Position numbers and translations under genes: made by a program. 64,000 nucleotides of DNA from contig NZ_JABURL010000031.1 of NCBI RefSeq assembly GCF_014762705.1, forward strand, positions 62,001 to 126,000. The letters are read 5' to 3'. Shown here piece after piece: positions 31,449 to 39,617 of this stretch. The notes beneath the pieces are model-generated. The model was not told the DNA's origin and ran no database searches. It saw only the letters and a list, made by a program, of their open reading frames with translations. This stretch comes from Cyclobacterium sp. (GTDB lineage: Bacteria > Bacteroidota > Bacteroidia > Cytophagales > Cyclobacteriaceae). Every line of letters starts with the position of its first letter. Position 1 is the first letter of the stretch.

Positions 31449-32336
31449 TTAGTGATTTGATGATGCGCTGATGTGATGATTTGGGATGGATTCGAATAGC
31501 GGATTGGAAAAGTCCTTTGCCTGATAGTTGATCCATAGGCATTCGGTGCGTTTGGATTCGTATCCTTTGCCATTGGACTTGGCTCCCCTGGAGTAAGTGT
31601 TTAGGTCTATTCGGGTAAATCCGTTTGCTTCCAGTGCCTCCGTATACATCTTATGGGCATATCCGGACATGATGACTTTGCCTTTGCAGCTGGTCACAAA
31701 GTCCAGGGTATTCTGGTGTTGTTCATCCGTCATTTCAAAGGAATAGTCATTGTAAGTGACCCTTGTTTCCTTGAGGTAGGGATTATCCCAGTAGAAGCAG
31801 GTTTCCTTACTATCCCACTTTTTGGCCACTACGAGGCAATCCTGATTTTCGATGATGAGGTCTTTTATCCTGCGGTGAATGGCCGGAAGGGATTTGATAC
31901 CATTGAAATAAGTTCGCGATACTGAGCTTTCGTATTTTATTCCTCCGTAGTTGAAAGATTTATTTCCCAGGCTACCTAAGTATCCCATTGACAAAAGCAC
32001 ATATACCTTTCTGGCTTTTTCTACTGGGTTGGTTTCGGTTTTAAAGGTAAAGCGGCATCTTCTCCACTCTTCTCTGCTGTATGGAGTGAGGTCCAGCCTG
32101 CGTTCCAGTTCGCGGAAGGTATCCGGATCCCTTACTACTTCGAATAGGGTGACGATATTGTTATCAATATCATTGTAGATCTCACAGAAGGATGGTTCTT
32201 TTAGCATCATCACCCCTGCCATACCGCCACAAGGCTCACAATAATGCCTATGCACCGGGAGGATCTGGGAGATAAACTTTCCCACCTTATTGAATTTGCC
32301 TCCGTAGTAGGGTGTGAGTGTTTTGAGCTTTGTCAT
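31449..32336 (-). CDS. Dam-type DNA adenine methyltransferase (D12 class)
   Basis: A 295-aa N6-adenine methylase. PYYGGK (9-14) and EPCGGMAG (34-41) give the SAM site, and 'GYAHKMYTEAL' is a later block. The catalytic motif reads DNPY at 184-187 rather than the expected DPPY; Asn in the second position is unusual and could reduce activity. A 'FNYGG' segment fits the target region. The gene is part of the modification cluster and overlaps the next by 4 nt. Confidence 0.9.
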   Translation of the reverse strand: MTKLKTLTPYYGGKFNKVGKFISQILPVHRHYCEPCGGMAGVMMLKEPSFCEIYNDIDNNIVTLFEVVRDPDTFRELERRLDLTPYSREEWRRCRFTFKTETNPVEKARKVYVLLSMGYLGSLGNKSFNYGGIKYESSVSRTYFNGIKSLPAIHRRIKDLIIENQDCLVVAKKWDSKETCFYWDNPYLKETRVTYNDYSFEMTDEQHQNTLDFVTSCKGKVIMSGYAHKMYTEALEANGFTRIDLNTYSRGAKSNGKGYESKRTECLWINYQAKDFSNPLFESIPNHHISASSNH

Positions 32337-33103
32337 GGTTGATTGGGGTTAGATTTCCCTTTGATTCCACTCCCTTCGGCTCCGCTCAGGTACTGCAGGA
32401 TATTGAGAAGGTGTTTTTCTCTGGCTTTGATCTGCTGGTATATCTCCCAGGTGCGGTAGTAGTCGTCCATGCAGAGTGCCTGCCAGAATTCGGCTCCCAG
32501 CATGCACAATTCTTCATCTTCGGGTTGGCCGGGTTCTCCATCTTCCCTTCTGGGGATGGCCGGATCCAGCTGTCCACAGGGGCAGGTTTGGAAATGGGCG
32601 GAAAGGACTTTGGCTCTGTCGATCTGCCCGGGGGTACAGCAGTCTTTGATAAGATCATCCAGAAAGGTCTCCCAGTGGAATGGTGGTTTTGAAGTAGGTG
32701 TTATATAGGTGATTTCCACTTCTGATGAGGTATCTAAGGATTGGCCTTCAGCAATATTTTCTTGGGGAATGGTAAGGGTATAATTCCGGGCCATTTCATT
32801 GGTTATTTCAGCAGCACACCTCATTAACTCCTGCTCTATTTCCTTACTTACTTCTTCTAGTGTTTCCTTGACCATCTGAGACCTTATCCACTCCGAAAAC
32901 GGGGGCTCGTAGTACGTTTTCTTATCCGTTTTTAGTCTTTCCCAGTGAGCGATGTAGTCCGGGGCATCGGTAGCACTGGCCTGTATATCCCGGATAATGT
33001 AGATGATCCCGGCTATGCAGGCCATCAGGATCAGGGAACCGACCAGGATGAGGTAGCCGTATTGCATGGGGGTGGTAAGTTCGTGTCCTTGTAGTATGGT
33101 CAT
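32333..33103 (-). CDS. Membrane-anchored phage protein, unknown function
   Basis: A 256-aa protein with one N-terminal transmembrane helix (about 14-37, GYLILVGSLILMACIAGIIY) and a large acidic cytoplasmic or periplasmic part with a CPCG motif. ATG 33,103 overlaps the stop of the upstream methylase gene (ATGA). The last residues (LSGAEGSGIKGKSNPNQP) translate a REP-like repeat, so the original C-terminus has probably been replaced. Confidence 0.72.
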   Translation of the reverse strand: MTILQGHELTTPMQYGYLILVGSLILMACIAGIIYIIRDIQASATDAPDYIAHWERLKTDKKTYYEPPFSEWIRSQMVKETLEEVSKEIEQELMRCAAEITNEMARNYTLTIPQENIAEGQSLDTSSEVEITYITPTSKPPFHWETFLDDLIKDCCTPGQIDRAKVLSAHFQTCPCGQLDPAIPRREDGEPGQPEDEELCMLGAEFWQALCMDDYYRTWEIYQQIKAREKHLLNILQYLSGAEGSGIKGKSNPNQP

Positions 33104-34644
33104 GCTGTTTTTTTGGTTCGTGATTTTTTTCTGGAATAGCCCAGGTTGAATTTGCCCTGGCAGGCTACCTGGTTGAATTTTGCCCGGAGGGCTTCGTCTT
33201 TCCACTTCAGGTGGATGGTGCCTTTCTTGTAGCAGCGGATCCAGAAGAATGCGCTTGGGTGCCAGGACTGGTCGCCTATGCGTACCTGCCGTATGGCATT
33301 TTTCAGACTTAGATTGGTGTGTTTCTGCTCGCTGTCTTTATTATTTTCCATGGACCAGCCTTCGGGGATCTTCCACAGGCTGTCGAAGTCCGTACCGGTG
33401 AGGTAGCACATCACCCGGTCGATGTCGGAGAATTCGTCCCATCGGCGGTGATTGACCGAATAATGGCTGCCGAATCCCATCTCTATATAATGAGGCAGGA
33501 TCACCTTGGGTCCGACTACCCAGGCTTCGTTGGTCTTCCATCCTTCGGGGTGGATGCGGTTTGTGCTGTGGTACTTGGTAAAGATGTCGAATACCTCGAT
33601 CACGGCATCATTGAGGATCTTGTCCTTGTTCTGGACGATCATCATGATGAGGGCGTGGATATTTTCCCGGGTCAGGTCCATGGCTCCCTGTGATTTGGCA
33701 AACTCTTCGAAGGTCTTCCGGGCGGAATTGGTCAGGTACTTTTCTATCTGGAGTTTGGAAAGGATGCTCTTCCAGGCGCGGTACTTGAAGGTGTCCATAA
33801 AGGCATTGTACCTGCCGGTGTCGGTACTTTCGTCCTTGCAGGCTGCCGCTGCCATATCCAGGATATGATCGGTACTCCGTAGTATGGGGCCGGAAAAAGA
33901 CACCAGGGCATTCCGGGCTTTGATATAATCGGTAAAGGCCTCTTTGGTCTTTTCATAGCAGCGGAGCAGGCTGCCGGTGAAATCATTTACGGCTACTGCA
34001 TCGCCTACCATTTTGTCACTGAACTCCACTTTGGCTTCTTCGGTGAGGTTCTGGAAGGTGAAGTCCACTTTGGATTTGCCTTCCTTAATTAGTCTGACGA
34101 TGCAGGTTTCCACTTCGGTACTGCGCTCGGCATCTGTAAAGACAGGCCCGATGTGCTCCACCGATCCGTGGTCATGGATCAAGCGAGTGAGCAGCTTTCT
34201 GTTTTCGGAATAAGGATTCCGCACCGTCTCGCTATTGAGCAGGCAGATGATGCTGCCCCGCTGAAGTATCTCCCACATGTGGAGCAGGTGCCGGTCTCCG
34301 GAGGAAAAGGGCGGATTGGCAATGATCAGGTCAAAGCAGTAGTCGCCGTCGTATTGCATGAAGTCGTTTCCGATGACCTTGTAGCCCTTGCCCTGGAGGA
34401 TATGCGCCAGGTTGGGATCCTGCTCTATGGCATAGAGGTGCTGGGTGCGGGCGTGCCCCTGCTCCTTAAGGAAGTCCAGGATATTACCGCTGCCTGCCGA
34501 TGGCTCCAGGATGTGGAGTCCGGCAAGTTTGTAGTGTCCCCTGACGTGGTTGTGTTCCCGCCAAGATTCCTGATGGTAGGGAGCCAGCATTTTTTTGATT
34601 ACCTCCGGGGGAGTGGGGTAAAAATCTTTGTTTTCTCGGTACAT
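33100..34644 (-). CDS. DUF4942-type class I methyltransferase
   Basis: A 514-aa protein. An N-terminal SAM-binding domain has FYPTPPEVI, ILEPSAGSGNILD and the N6-adenine-type motif ANPPFS, with the remainder matching DUF4942 in length and pattern ('GRYNAFMDTFKYRAWKSI', 'HYIEMGFGSHYSVNHRRWDE'). It is the third methyltransferase of this prophage and likely modifies adenines in phage DNA. It lies between the early genes and the Dam-like gene. Confidence 0.9.
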   Translation of the reverse strand: MYRENKDFYPTPPEVIKKMLAPYHQESWREHNHVRGHYKLAGLHILEPSAGSGNILDFLKEQGHARTQHLYAIEQDPNLAHILQGKGYKVIGNDFMQYDGDYCFDLIIANPPFSSGDRHLLHMWEILQRGSIICLLNSETVRNPYSENRKLLTRLIHDHGSVEHIGPVFTDAERSTEVETCIVRLIKEGKSKVDFTFQNLTEEAKVEFSDKMVGDAVAVNDFTGSLLRCYEKTKEAFTDYIKARNALVSFSGPILRSTDHILDMAAAACKDESTDTGRYNAFMDTFKYRAWKSILSKLQIEKYLTNSARKTFEEFAKSQGAMDLTRENIHALIMMIVQNKDKILNDAVIEVFDIFTKYHSTNRIHPEGWKTNEAWVVGPKVILPHYIEMGFGSHYSVNHRRWDEFSDIDRVMCYLTGTDFDSLWKIPEGWSMENNKDSEQKHTNLSLKNAIRQVRIGDQSWHPSAFFWIRCYKKGTIHLKWKDEALRAKFNQVACQGKFNLGYSRKKSRTKKTA

Positions 34645-34645
34645 G

Positions 34646-34900
34646 TCAGTCTTCTTTTTGCCAGGCGATGACCGGGCAGTGAATGGCTATGGTTTCGTTG
34701 AGGTGCAGCACGTAATCCCACTGCTCCCGCTCGATGAGTTCGAACTTGTGTATTTCGAAGTCGTGGGCTTCCGCTACTTCCAGGAGGTAGGCGATCAGGC
34801 GGTGGTACACCTTCTGGCGGTTCATGGCATGCAGGTAGAAGTCCCTGAAGCGGCGGCTGCAGGTATCGGTATAGTGAGCGGTGAAGGCCTTGTAGTCCAT
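34646..34900 (-). CDS. Small phage protein, unknown function
   Basis: An 84-aa protein starting MDYKAFTAHYTDTCSRRF, rich in aromatic residues and His. One nucleotide separates it from the DUF4942 gene. No motif recognised. Confidence 0.7.
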   Translation of the reverse strand: MDYKAFTAHYTDTCSRRFRDFYLHAMNRQKVYHRLIAYLLEVAEAHDFEIHKFELIEREQWDYVLHLNETIAIHCPVIAWQKED

Positions 34901-34909
34901 GGTTTGGGT

Positions 34910-35257
34910 TTATTTGAGTATGGCATACTGGATGTGTACAAAGTCTGCCTTTTCCAGCCCATTGAGGCGGTCCAGGTCGAGCTCGTATTCATTGCCCTGG
35001 CAAAAGATGTATCCATCCAGGGAGCGAATCTTTTCGGGCGGATATTGCTTGTGAAGCTCATCCTCCTTATCTGCAATGGCTTGCAGCAGGCGCTGCTTGC
35101 GGTCATCCATGCGCATGGCCTCCGGAAAGGCCACGGTAAGTTCCTCAATGGTATCGATGGATATCATCCGCTGGACGATAAAAGCGATGAGGACGATCAC
35201 CGTGAATGCGGCCAGTACCATCATCAAGGCGATAGAAATGGGGATCAGGTCATTCAT
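34910..35257 (-). CDS. Small membrane protein
   Basis: A 115-aa protein with an N-terminal transmembrane helix (PISIALMMVLAAFTVIVLIA) and a soluble C-terminal part. ATG 35,257 is chosen for the strong AAAGGAGG ribosome site 7 nt upstream; it overlaps the previous gene by 8 nt. Function unknown. Confidence 0.75.
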   Translation of the reverse strand: MNDLIPISIALMMVLAAFTVIVLIAFIVQRMISIDTIEELTVAFPEAMRMDDRKQRLLQAIADKEDELHKQYPPEKIRSLDGYIFCQGNEYELDLDRLNGLEKADFVHIQYAILK

Positions 35258-36074
35258 GGGATACCTCCTTTCCCTTACCGGTGATCTGCAGGTAGTTTTC
35301 CAGGATGGTGTCGTCTGATGGGCGTCCGGTCTTGGAGAGGATTCGGTATTGGATAACCCAGACCCAGGGGTTGGACTTCCACGAGGATTTGCCGTTGATT
35401 TTATACCAAAGGGATTGGAAACTTTCTCTGGCATTACCAGTGCTAGAATAGCCACTAAAAGAGTCATCGCCACCCATCCCATGCCAGGTATAGTTTAGGA
35501 AAGTATTGGGATCGTAATGAATATTTCCCTTTAGGAATAGAGTGGAAACGCCCTCAGCAATTGCATCCTTCTCTGTGATATCCTGCACCCGCTCCACCCG
35601 GATATCTTCCACCATGAGCCAGAGGCGTGCGGCTGACTTGGGCATGTGGATGGAGGGTTTCCATCTATCTACGAAAAAGAGAGAGTCGGCTTTGTGGGCA
35701 TAAAATGGATTACTGTCTGTATCCAATACTTTCGCCCAGGTCTCCCTCACCCAAAGTAGGTCGCCGGGTTTTCCGTAGGGAGATTTCACGTATTCCGTTT
35801 CCCCCAAAGGTTCCGTAAAGCCGAAATATATTTCCAGCGGATTAGGATTTACCTCTTCGGATCCATTATAAAATCTGTTAATGGATTTTCTGGGATCATC
35901 TTTTCTATTCCAGAATATGGGATCAGCATTAAATCGGTTTAAGCCAATTGTCCTCCTGGTCTGCGTCTTTCGATCTTCTAGATTGGCCTGGACCATTTTG
36001 GTCTGGAAGAGGATGGGCCGCTCGGTGATCAGGTGGCCTGATAGGTAGAACTGGTTTGGTTTTAGCTTAGGCAT
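35250..36074 (-). CDS. ASCH-like conserved phage protein
   Basis: A 274-aa protein. 'ILFQTKMVQANLEDRKTQTR' at the N-terminus, 'YGKPGDLLWVRETWA', 'SIHMPKSAARLWLMVEDIRV' and 'VQDITEKDAIAEGV' are blocks of a widespread phage family related to the ASCH fold (RNA/nucleic acid binding). Start preceded by AAAAAGGAGG. Role unknown. Confidence 0.88.
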   Translation of the reverse strand: MPKLKPNQFYLSGHLITERPILFQTKMVQANLEDRKTQTRRTIGLNRFNADPIFWNRKDDPRKSINRFYNGSEEVNPNPLEIYFGFTEPLGETEYVKSPYGKPGDLLWVRETWAKVLDTDSNPFYAHKADSLFFVDRWKPSIHMPKSAARLWLMVEDIRVERVQDITEKDAIAEGVSTLFLKGNIHYDPNTFLNYTWHGMGGDDSFSGYSSTGNARESFQSLWYKINGKSSWKSNPWVWVIQYRILSKTGRPSDDTILENYLQITGKGKEVSHE

Positions 36075-36258
36075 TGGAATCCTCCTTTTTTTTATTGAAA
36101 AACCTTTTCAATGGCCGGCTCCAAATCTTAAACCCCCATTCTCCCTCTCTACCGACCTGGAAACTCCATCCATGCCATAAAAGCAATGCCCATATTATAA
36201 TTAGGATGGTAAGTGGGGAAATGAAAATCAACCAATCCCAAACTGTCATCTTATCCAT
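36067..36258 (-). CDS. Small membrane protein
   Basis: A 63-aa protein with one hydrophobic helix (LIFISPLTILIIIWALLLW) and a basic tail ending FFNKKKEDSNA. The start has an AAAGGAGG site. It overlaps both neighbours. Function unknown. Confidence 0.75.
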   Translation of the reverse strand: MDKMTVWDWLIFISPLTILIIIWALLLWHGWSFQVGREGEWGFKIWSRPLKRFFNKKKEDSNA

Positions 36259-36769
36259 AATATTCCTCCTTTCTCAATAGATCATATCGGGATAGAAATT
36301 TCTTTTTTGCGCTTTCGGATGGCATCGGGTAGAAGCTATTGTCCTTTAATACTCTTAGCATATGATGTTCAAGCTCTAGCTGCCTTTTGTCTGCAAATTT
36401 TACTTCAGAGCTCGTAGGATTCGGAAAACCAAACTTTTCAGCAATAGCTTTCATCAGGTTGTTTTCCAGTTTGACATAGTCCGGTAGATGCTTTTTAATG
36501 GGCTTAGGGATATCCATCAGATAGGCTTCAGTGGCATCATGCAGAAGTCCTTCTAGCTTAAAGGGAGCACTACACAAAGTGCTTACAGCTATGGAATGCT
36601 CCGCCACGGATAGGAATCTGGCCGTTTGCCCGGCAAATCGGGGTACATGACTCAGCCCGTGGGCGATGTCTTCTATGCATATACTATCCGGATCCGGGTC
36701 GAATACATTCAGGTAATGACCGGAGTAGGTCAGGATGGTATCTCCTGCGTATAGGGTGGGATCAGACAT
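36251..36769 (-). CDS. HD-domain phosphohydrolase (YfbR-like)
   Basis: A 172-aa HD-superfamily enzyme. 'SVAEHSIAV' supplies the first His, 'LLHDATEAYLMDIPKPIK' the HD pair and downstream residues; the order matches 5'-deoxynucleotidases of the YfbR type common in phages, which hydrolyse dNMPs. An early role in nucleotide pool control is plausible. Start preceded by GGAGGTG. Confidence 0.9.
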   Translation of the reverse strand: MSDPTLYAGDTILTYSGHYLNVFDPDPDSICIEDIAHGLSHVPRFAGQTARFLSVAEHSIAVSTLCSAPFKLEGLLHDATEAYLMDIPKPIKKHLPDYVKLENNLMKAIAEKFGFPNPTSSEVKFADKRQLELEHHMLRVLKDNSFYPMPSESAKKKFLSRYDLLRKEEYYG

Positions 36770-37109
36770 CTTTCACCTCCATTTCCAGATCGTCTTCATC
36801 GAGCTCAAAAGGCTCCGATTTAATTAAAGTGATGCCGATGGAACCATCAATAGGACCAAAACCCTCTTCGGAGAAACTATCTTTGACATTTTCTACAGAA
36901 TGGAAATTAATCTCCATGGCATGTCTTAGAACAGCCATGGCATACTTTTTCATAACTTCATCTATCGGGTCTGCTTCTTCATCGTAATCCCAGGTGAAAA
37001 ACGTAAGGGTTTCATTGGCCATTTCTGGTGTAAACTTTTCCAGGTCCACTTCAAAGCTGACTTCCGCTTTATGAAAATCGTAATTGAAATCATATCGCTT
37101 TTTAGCCAT
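36762..37109 (-). CDS. DUF2528-like protein
   Basis: A 115-aa acidic protein. 'AEVSFEVDLEKFTPEMANET' followed by 'FFTWDYDEEADPIDEVMKKY' resembles the DUF2528 pattern. Function unknown. Start with an AAAGGAGG site within the upstream gene's end (overlap 8 nt). Confidence 0.75.
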   Translation of the reverse strand: MAKKRYDFNYDFHKAEVSFEVDLEKFTPEMANETLTFFTWDYDEEADPIDEVMKKYAMAVLRHAMEINFHSVENVKDSFSEEGFGPIDGSIGITLIKSEPFELDEDDLEMEVKDV

Positions 37110-37368
37110 TGGAGGCCTCCTTTCCTAAAAGCGATCTATCCAGGTGTTCGGCATTTACCTGTAGGGTCGCAATTTTTTCCACATGGGATAATGGTATCAT
37201 TTGGTGATCTCCATGGCATCCTGTTTGTATTTGCAAAGCTTCTTCATAAGTAAAGACATGGGATTTTGAGATATCTGTAGTGTATCCAGCCTTTCCAGTT
37301 CGCCAAAATATCAAGGAATTTCCTACGAAACCTTTTGACCACATTAAGTACATTTCTTGCTTAGCCAT
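37102..37368 (-). CDS. Small phage protein, unknown function
   Basis: An 88-aa protein starting MAKQEMYLMWSKGF. ATG 37,368 is chosen for the AAAGGGGGG ribosome site; an earlier ATG at 37,386 lies upstream of it. Overlap with both neighbours is 8 nt. No domain recognised. Confidence 0.72.
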   Translation of the reverse strand: MAKQEMYLMWSKGFVGNSLIFWRTGKAGYTTDISKSHVFTYEEALQIQTGCHGDHQMIPLSHVEKIATLQVNAEHLDRSLLGKEASNG

Positions 37369-37681
37369 TGGATACCCCCCTTTCATGTGTGATGGTAATG
37401 GGTCGCTCGTGACTGTAGGCTACCGGGACGGTGCTGCCCAGGGGTACGGGGGCGGTCATTTCCTCATAGTCCTGCGCGGTATATCGCTTGCGGTCGTTGA
37501 CACGGACCACGAAATCAAAATAACCCTGCATGCAGTGTTCGAGCTGGGGCGATACTTTGTGCCACTTCTGCCCCCGGTAGCTGATATCTACCTGATACAG
37601 TCCGCCATGGTGGACTATGGGCGGAAGCTGGTAGGGCGGTGTATTGAGTATCTTACTGGTGATCTGTTCTAGATTGTACAT
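37361..37681 (-). CDS. Small phage protein, unknown function
   Basis: A 106-aa protein starting MYNLEQITSKILNTPPY, Tyr/Pro-rich in the first third and beta-like in the middle. Overlaps the next gene by 8 nt and the one before by about 29 nt. No family recognised. Confidence 0.7.
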   Translation of the reverse strand: MYNLEQITSKILNTPPYQLPPIVHHGGLYQVDISYRGQKWHKVSPQLEHCMQGYFDFVVRVNDRKRYTAQDYEEMTAPVPLGSTVPVAYSHERPITITHERGVSNG

Positions 37682-37958
37682 GTGTCGGACATTTGGTGAT
37701 TTGGATAAATTCTGCTTTGAGCTGATCAGAGATCAATATCTCATGGTCTCCGAATAACTGGATCTGCACGGCATCCCTGCAGCGCATGTCTTTTGGCCTG
37801 TGCTGCAGCCTCCAGTATTCGAGTTGGCGGGCCAGCTCCTCGAAGCCGGCAAAGACCTGGTCTTCTTCTTCGATGTACTGCTTACACTGCTTTACCCACT
37901 CGAGCATGACGATCATGGTAGGATTGCTGAGGTCGCTGGTTTTGTAGCGGATGTTCAT
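37653..37958 (-). CDS. Small phage protein, unknown function
   Basis: A 101-aa protein (MNIRYKTSDLSNPTMIVM), helical and acidic in the middle. The last 10 residues overlap the next gene. No motif recognised. Confidence 0.7.
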   Translation of the reverse strand: MNIRYKTSDLSNPTMIVMLEWVKQCKQYIEEEDQVFAGFEELARQLEYWRLQHRPKDMRCRDAVQIQLFGDHEILISDQLKAEFIQITKCPTHVQSRTDHQ

Positions 37959-38173
37959 TGGAAAAGGGATTTGACTTTTCTTCCGGCCCGTTGGGCTTTC
38001 CTGATCGTGGTATTTACCTTACCCTTGTAGATACTTCGGGTCTCCTGTGCCAGCATCACGCAGGTGGCAAAAGCGATGGCGGTCAGGCAAATTGCCAGAC
38101 GTACTTTAAATTTCCTGTTCTCCTGAGGATCGGTCTCGATTCCCAGGTACCTGTTTCGGTGAATGGTTTCCAT
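37955..38173 (-). CDS. Small membrane protein
   Basis: A 72-aa protein with a central hydrophobic helix (VRLAICLTAIAFATCVMLA) and basic tail (KAQRAGRKVKSLFQ). Overlaps neighbours on both sides. Function unknown; may affect the envelope or superinfection, by analogy only. Confidence 0.7.
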   Translation of the reverse strand: METIHRNRYLGIETDPQENRKFKVRLAICLTAIAFATCVMLAQETRSIYKGKVNTTIRKAQRAGRKVKSLFQ

Positions 38174-38414
38174 GATGATTTTCGTTTAAAATGTGCTCGA
38201 TGCGCAGCCTGGTATGGGGAAAAAATGCGGCATCGGTAATGGTTTTGATTTCTGCCTCGATATTTTTGAGGTGCTTTTTCTGAAAGTACAGGTCCAACAT
38301 GGTCCTGATAAGATCTCCCTTCAATCTGTAAAGGCTTCTTCTCAGGTTTTTGATGTACCTTTTGGTGGTGCGCTGGTCTTTCAGCAGGAGCCGGAAATAG
38401 GATGGATGTCTCAT
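38106..38414 (-). CDS. Small basic phage protein
   Basis: A 102-aa protein, strongly basic and helical in the first half (RTTKRYIKNLRRSLYRLKG). The last 25 residues lie over the start of the 72-aa gene in another frame and look less natural, so the true end may differ in function. Unknown role. Confidence 0.65.
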   Translation of the reverse strand: MRHPSYFRLLLKDQRTTKRYIKNLRRSLYRLKGDLIRTMLDLYFQKKHLKNIEAEIKTITDAAFFPHTRLRIEHILNENHHGNHSPKQVPGNRDRSSGEQEI

Positions 38415-38680
38415 AATCCTCTAGATTGCTGTATCAGATCGAGCATCCGCTGACGCAGCTTTGCATACCTGCTTCTGGGATCGGGAAGGATCAGGAGGAT
38501 GTCCTGCTCCACCTGGGCTACAGCCCTGAGCTGTGCCGCTTCGCTTTTGTCGGCAAAGAAGTCCGCCACCCGGTTGATCCGGGAGATGGCGTTCATTTTT
38601 CCGGCCTCCATGCTGTTCGCTATCTGGTAAGCCTTCTCCCGGCTTTTAGCGAATTTTTTGAGTTTGTGTAGTGTCTCCAT
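38411..38680 (-). CDS. Small helical phage protein
   Basis: An 89-aa all-helical basic protein starting METLHKLKKFAKSREKAYQ. Its ATG overlaps the stop of the Cro-like gene (TAATG). An operator-like sequence, TTAGTGAATTTCGCTAG, covers this junction (38,680-38,696). Possibly a regulator or DNA-binding protein; not recognised. Confidence 0.7.
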   Translation of the reverse strand: METLHKLKKFAKSREKAYQIANSMEAGKMNAISRINRVADFFADKSEAAQLRAVAQVEQDILLILPDPRSRYAKLRQRMLDLIQQSRGL

Positions 38681-38904
38681 TAGTGAATTTCGCTAGTCAT
38701 TACTTCTTCCGGATTGATCTCGGTGACTCGCTTCACCCAGGCTTTGATGGAGATCAGTTCCGACACACTGATATCGGTCTTGTTGGTCCCCTCTACCAGC
38801 TGGGTAAAACGCCGCCTACTGAGCCCCATTGCTTGTAGAGCTTCATCTGTAGGCCTTACATCTTCGATTCCGGCTTCTTCAAATAATTTCTTGATTGCAA
38901 TCAT
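38680..38904 (-). CDS. Cro-like HTH regulator, first gene of the leftward early operon
   Basis: A 74-aa protein. 'LQAMGLSRRRFTQLVEGTNK' is a helix-turn-helix, as in small XRE/Cro proteins of Bacteroidetes phages. It is divergent from the XRE repressor across a 167-bp operator spacer, the standard cI/cro layout. It probably antagonises the repressor after induction. Confidence 0.82.
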   Translation of the reverse strand: MIAIKKLFEEAGIEDVRPTDEALQAMGLSRRRFTQLVEGTNKTDISVSELISIKAWVKRVTEINPEEVMTSEIH

Positions 38905-39071
38905 TTTTTAATTTGATAAGTAACTTATTCGCTTTTGTTACGTAACAAGATTAGCGTTTTTCACTTTTTATTGCAAGTGTTTTTAGCTTTTTATTAGTGA
39001 TTTTCGCCTATTGTTTTGATTACCAGTTAGTTAAATTTGCTAGTAAATGCTAGGGAATTTCACTAAAAACA
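38905..39071. promoter_or_regulatory. Immunity region: divergent promoters and operators
   Basis: Rightward promoter: TTG (39,011) and TAAATTTG (39,032-39,039). Leftward promoter candidate on the other strand: TTG near 38,973 and TAATCTTG near 38,946-38,953, one mismatch to TAnnTTTG. Operator-like palindromes of consensus TAGYGA-NTT-TCRCTA lie at 38,952-38,966, 38,995-39,010 and 39,051-39,065. The palindrome TTGTTACGTAACAA (38,935-38,948) and a single GTAAC at 38,920 give a second motif. The sites straddle both promoters. Confidence 0.75.
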
Positions 39072-39494
39072 ATGGCGAGGAAGTTTAACAAGGAAATGGT
39101 CAAGAAAGAAACCGATAGGTTTAACAGGGAGGTATCCCTGAACCTCAAGCAACTTAGAGAAGAGCGGAATTTTACTCAGGAGTATATGGCAGAGTGTATC
39201 GGGAAGGATTATTCATCCGGATATGCTACGCTTGAACAGGGTAAAAAGAAGCTCAGCTTTGAAGATGCGGTAAAAATCAGCGAGTGCCTGAATGTACCGC
39301 TAATGAGAATTTTGAATCCTTCCTTCGATCCATCAAAAGAAAATGTTTCTGAGGAAGAAAGACCGCTTTATGGCAAGCCCAAAAAATCTTCTATGCAAAT
39401 CTCCGTCACGCTTACCGGTGACTTCGGAGACCTTCAAAAACAAATCCGCCTTTTGGAAAAAGTGAACGATATCCTGGCAAACGATTCAGTTTAA
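39072..39494 (+). CDS. XRE-family repressor
   Basis: A 140-aa protein and the only rightward phage gene. Residues about 20-80 form an XRE helix-turn-helix (LNLKQLREERNFTQEYMAE; 'YATLEQGKKKLSFEDAVKIS'). The C-terminal part (about 95-140) is a short beta and helical segment suitable for oligomerisation. No LexA-type Ser/Lys protease is visible, so induction would not be by RecA autocleavage. Its promoter overlaps operator-like sites, fitting autoregulation. Confidence 0.88.
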   Translation: MARKFNKEMVKKETDRFNREVSLNLKQLREERNFTQEYMAECIGKDYSSGYATLEQGKKKLSFEDAVKISECLNVPLMRILNPSFDPSKENVSEEERPLYGKPKKSSMQISVTLTGDFGDLQKQIRLLEKVNDILANDSV

Positions 39495-39571
39495 CGAGCA
39501 AATGTTGCTACATCACTGGATAATATACTGAGGATAAGGGTTTTAAGTTTGGCCTGGTCGGCCAACGTTTT

Positions 39572-39617
39572 ACCGGCCCAATTTAAGAGCAATCTTAAGT
39601 TGGGTCGGTTTTTTTTT
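39572..39617 (+). terminator. Terminator after the repressor
   Basis: A strong stem, ACCGGCCCAA with TTGGGTCGGT plus an inner TTAAGA/TCTTAA pairing, is followed by nine T. Beyond it, to 40,145, are low-complexity repeats (GGGACTAGGAGACC-like) and no supported gene. Confidence 0.9.

Larger units (their letters stand above)
1..39500. mobile_element. Prophage, right-hand part (left end outside window)
   Basis: Recognisable TerL, portal, ClpP-type prohead protease, major capsid, holin, lysozyme, phage primase-helicase, DNA methylases and a divergent repressor/Cro pair lie in one almost entirely leftward gene train. Overlapping starts and stops (ATGA, TAATG) are the rule. The right boundary is set at the terminator after the repressor because the next gene is an ordinary host enzyme. 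No integrase, tRNA or att repeat is visible at this end, so the exact junction is not determined. The tail region and presumably the integration gene lie left of position 1. No broken phage gene is evident except one possible frameshift near 24.03 kb, so the prophage may be intact. Confidence 0.93.
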
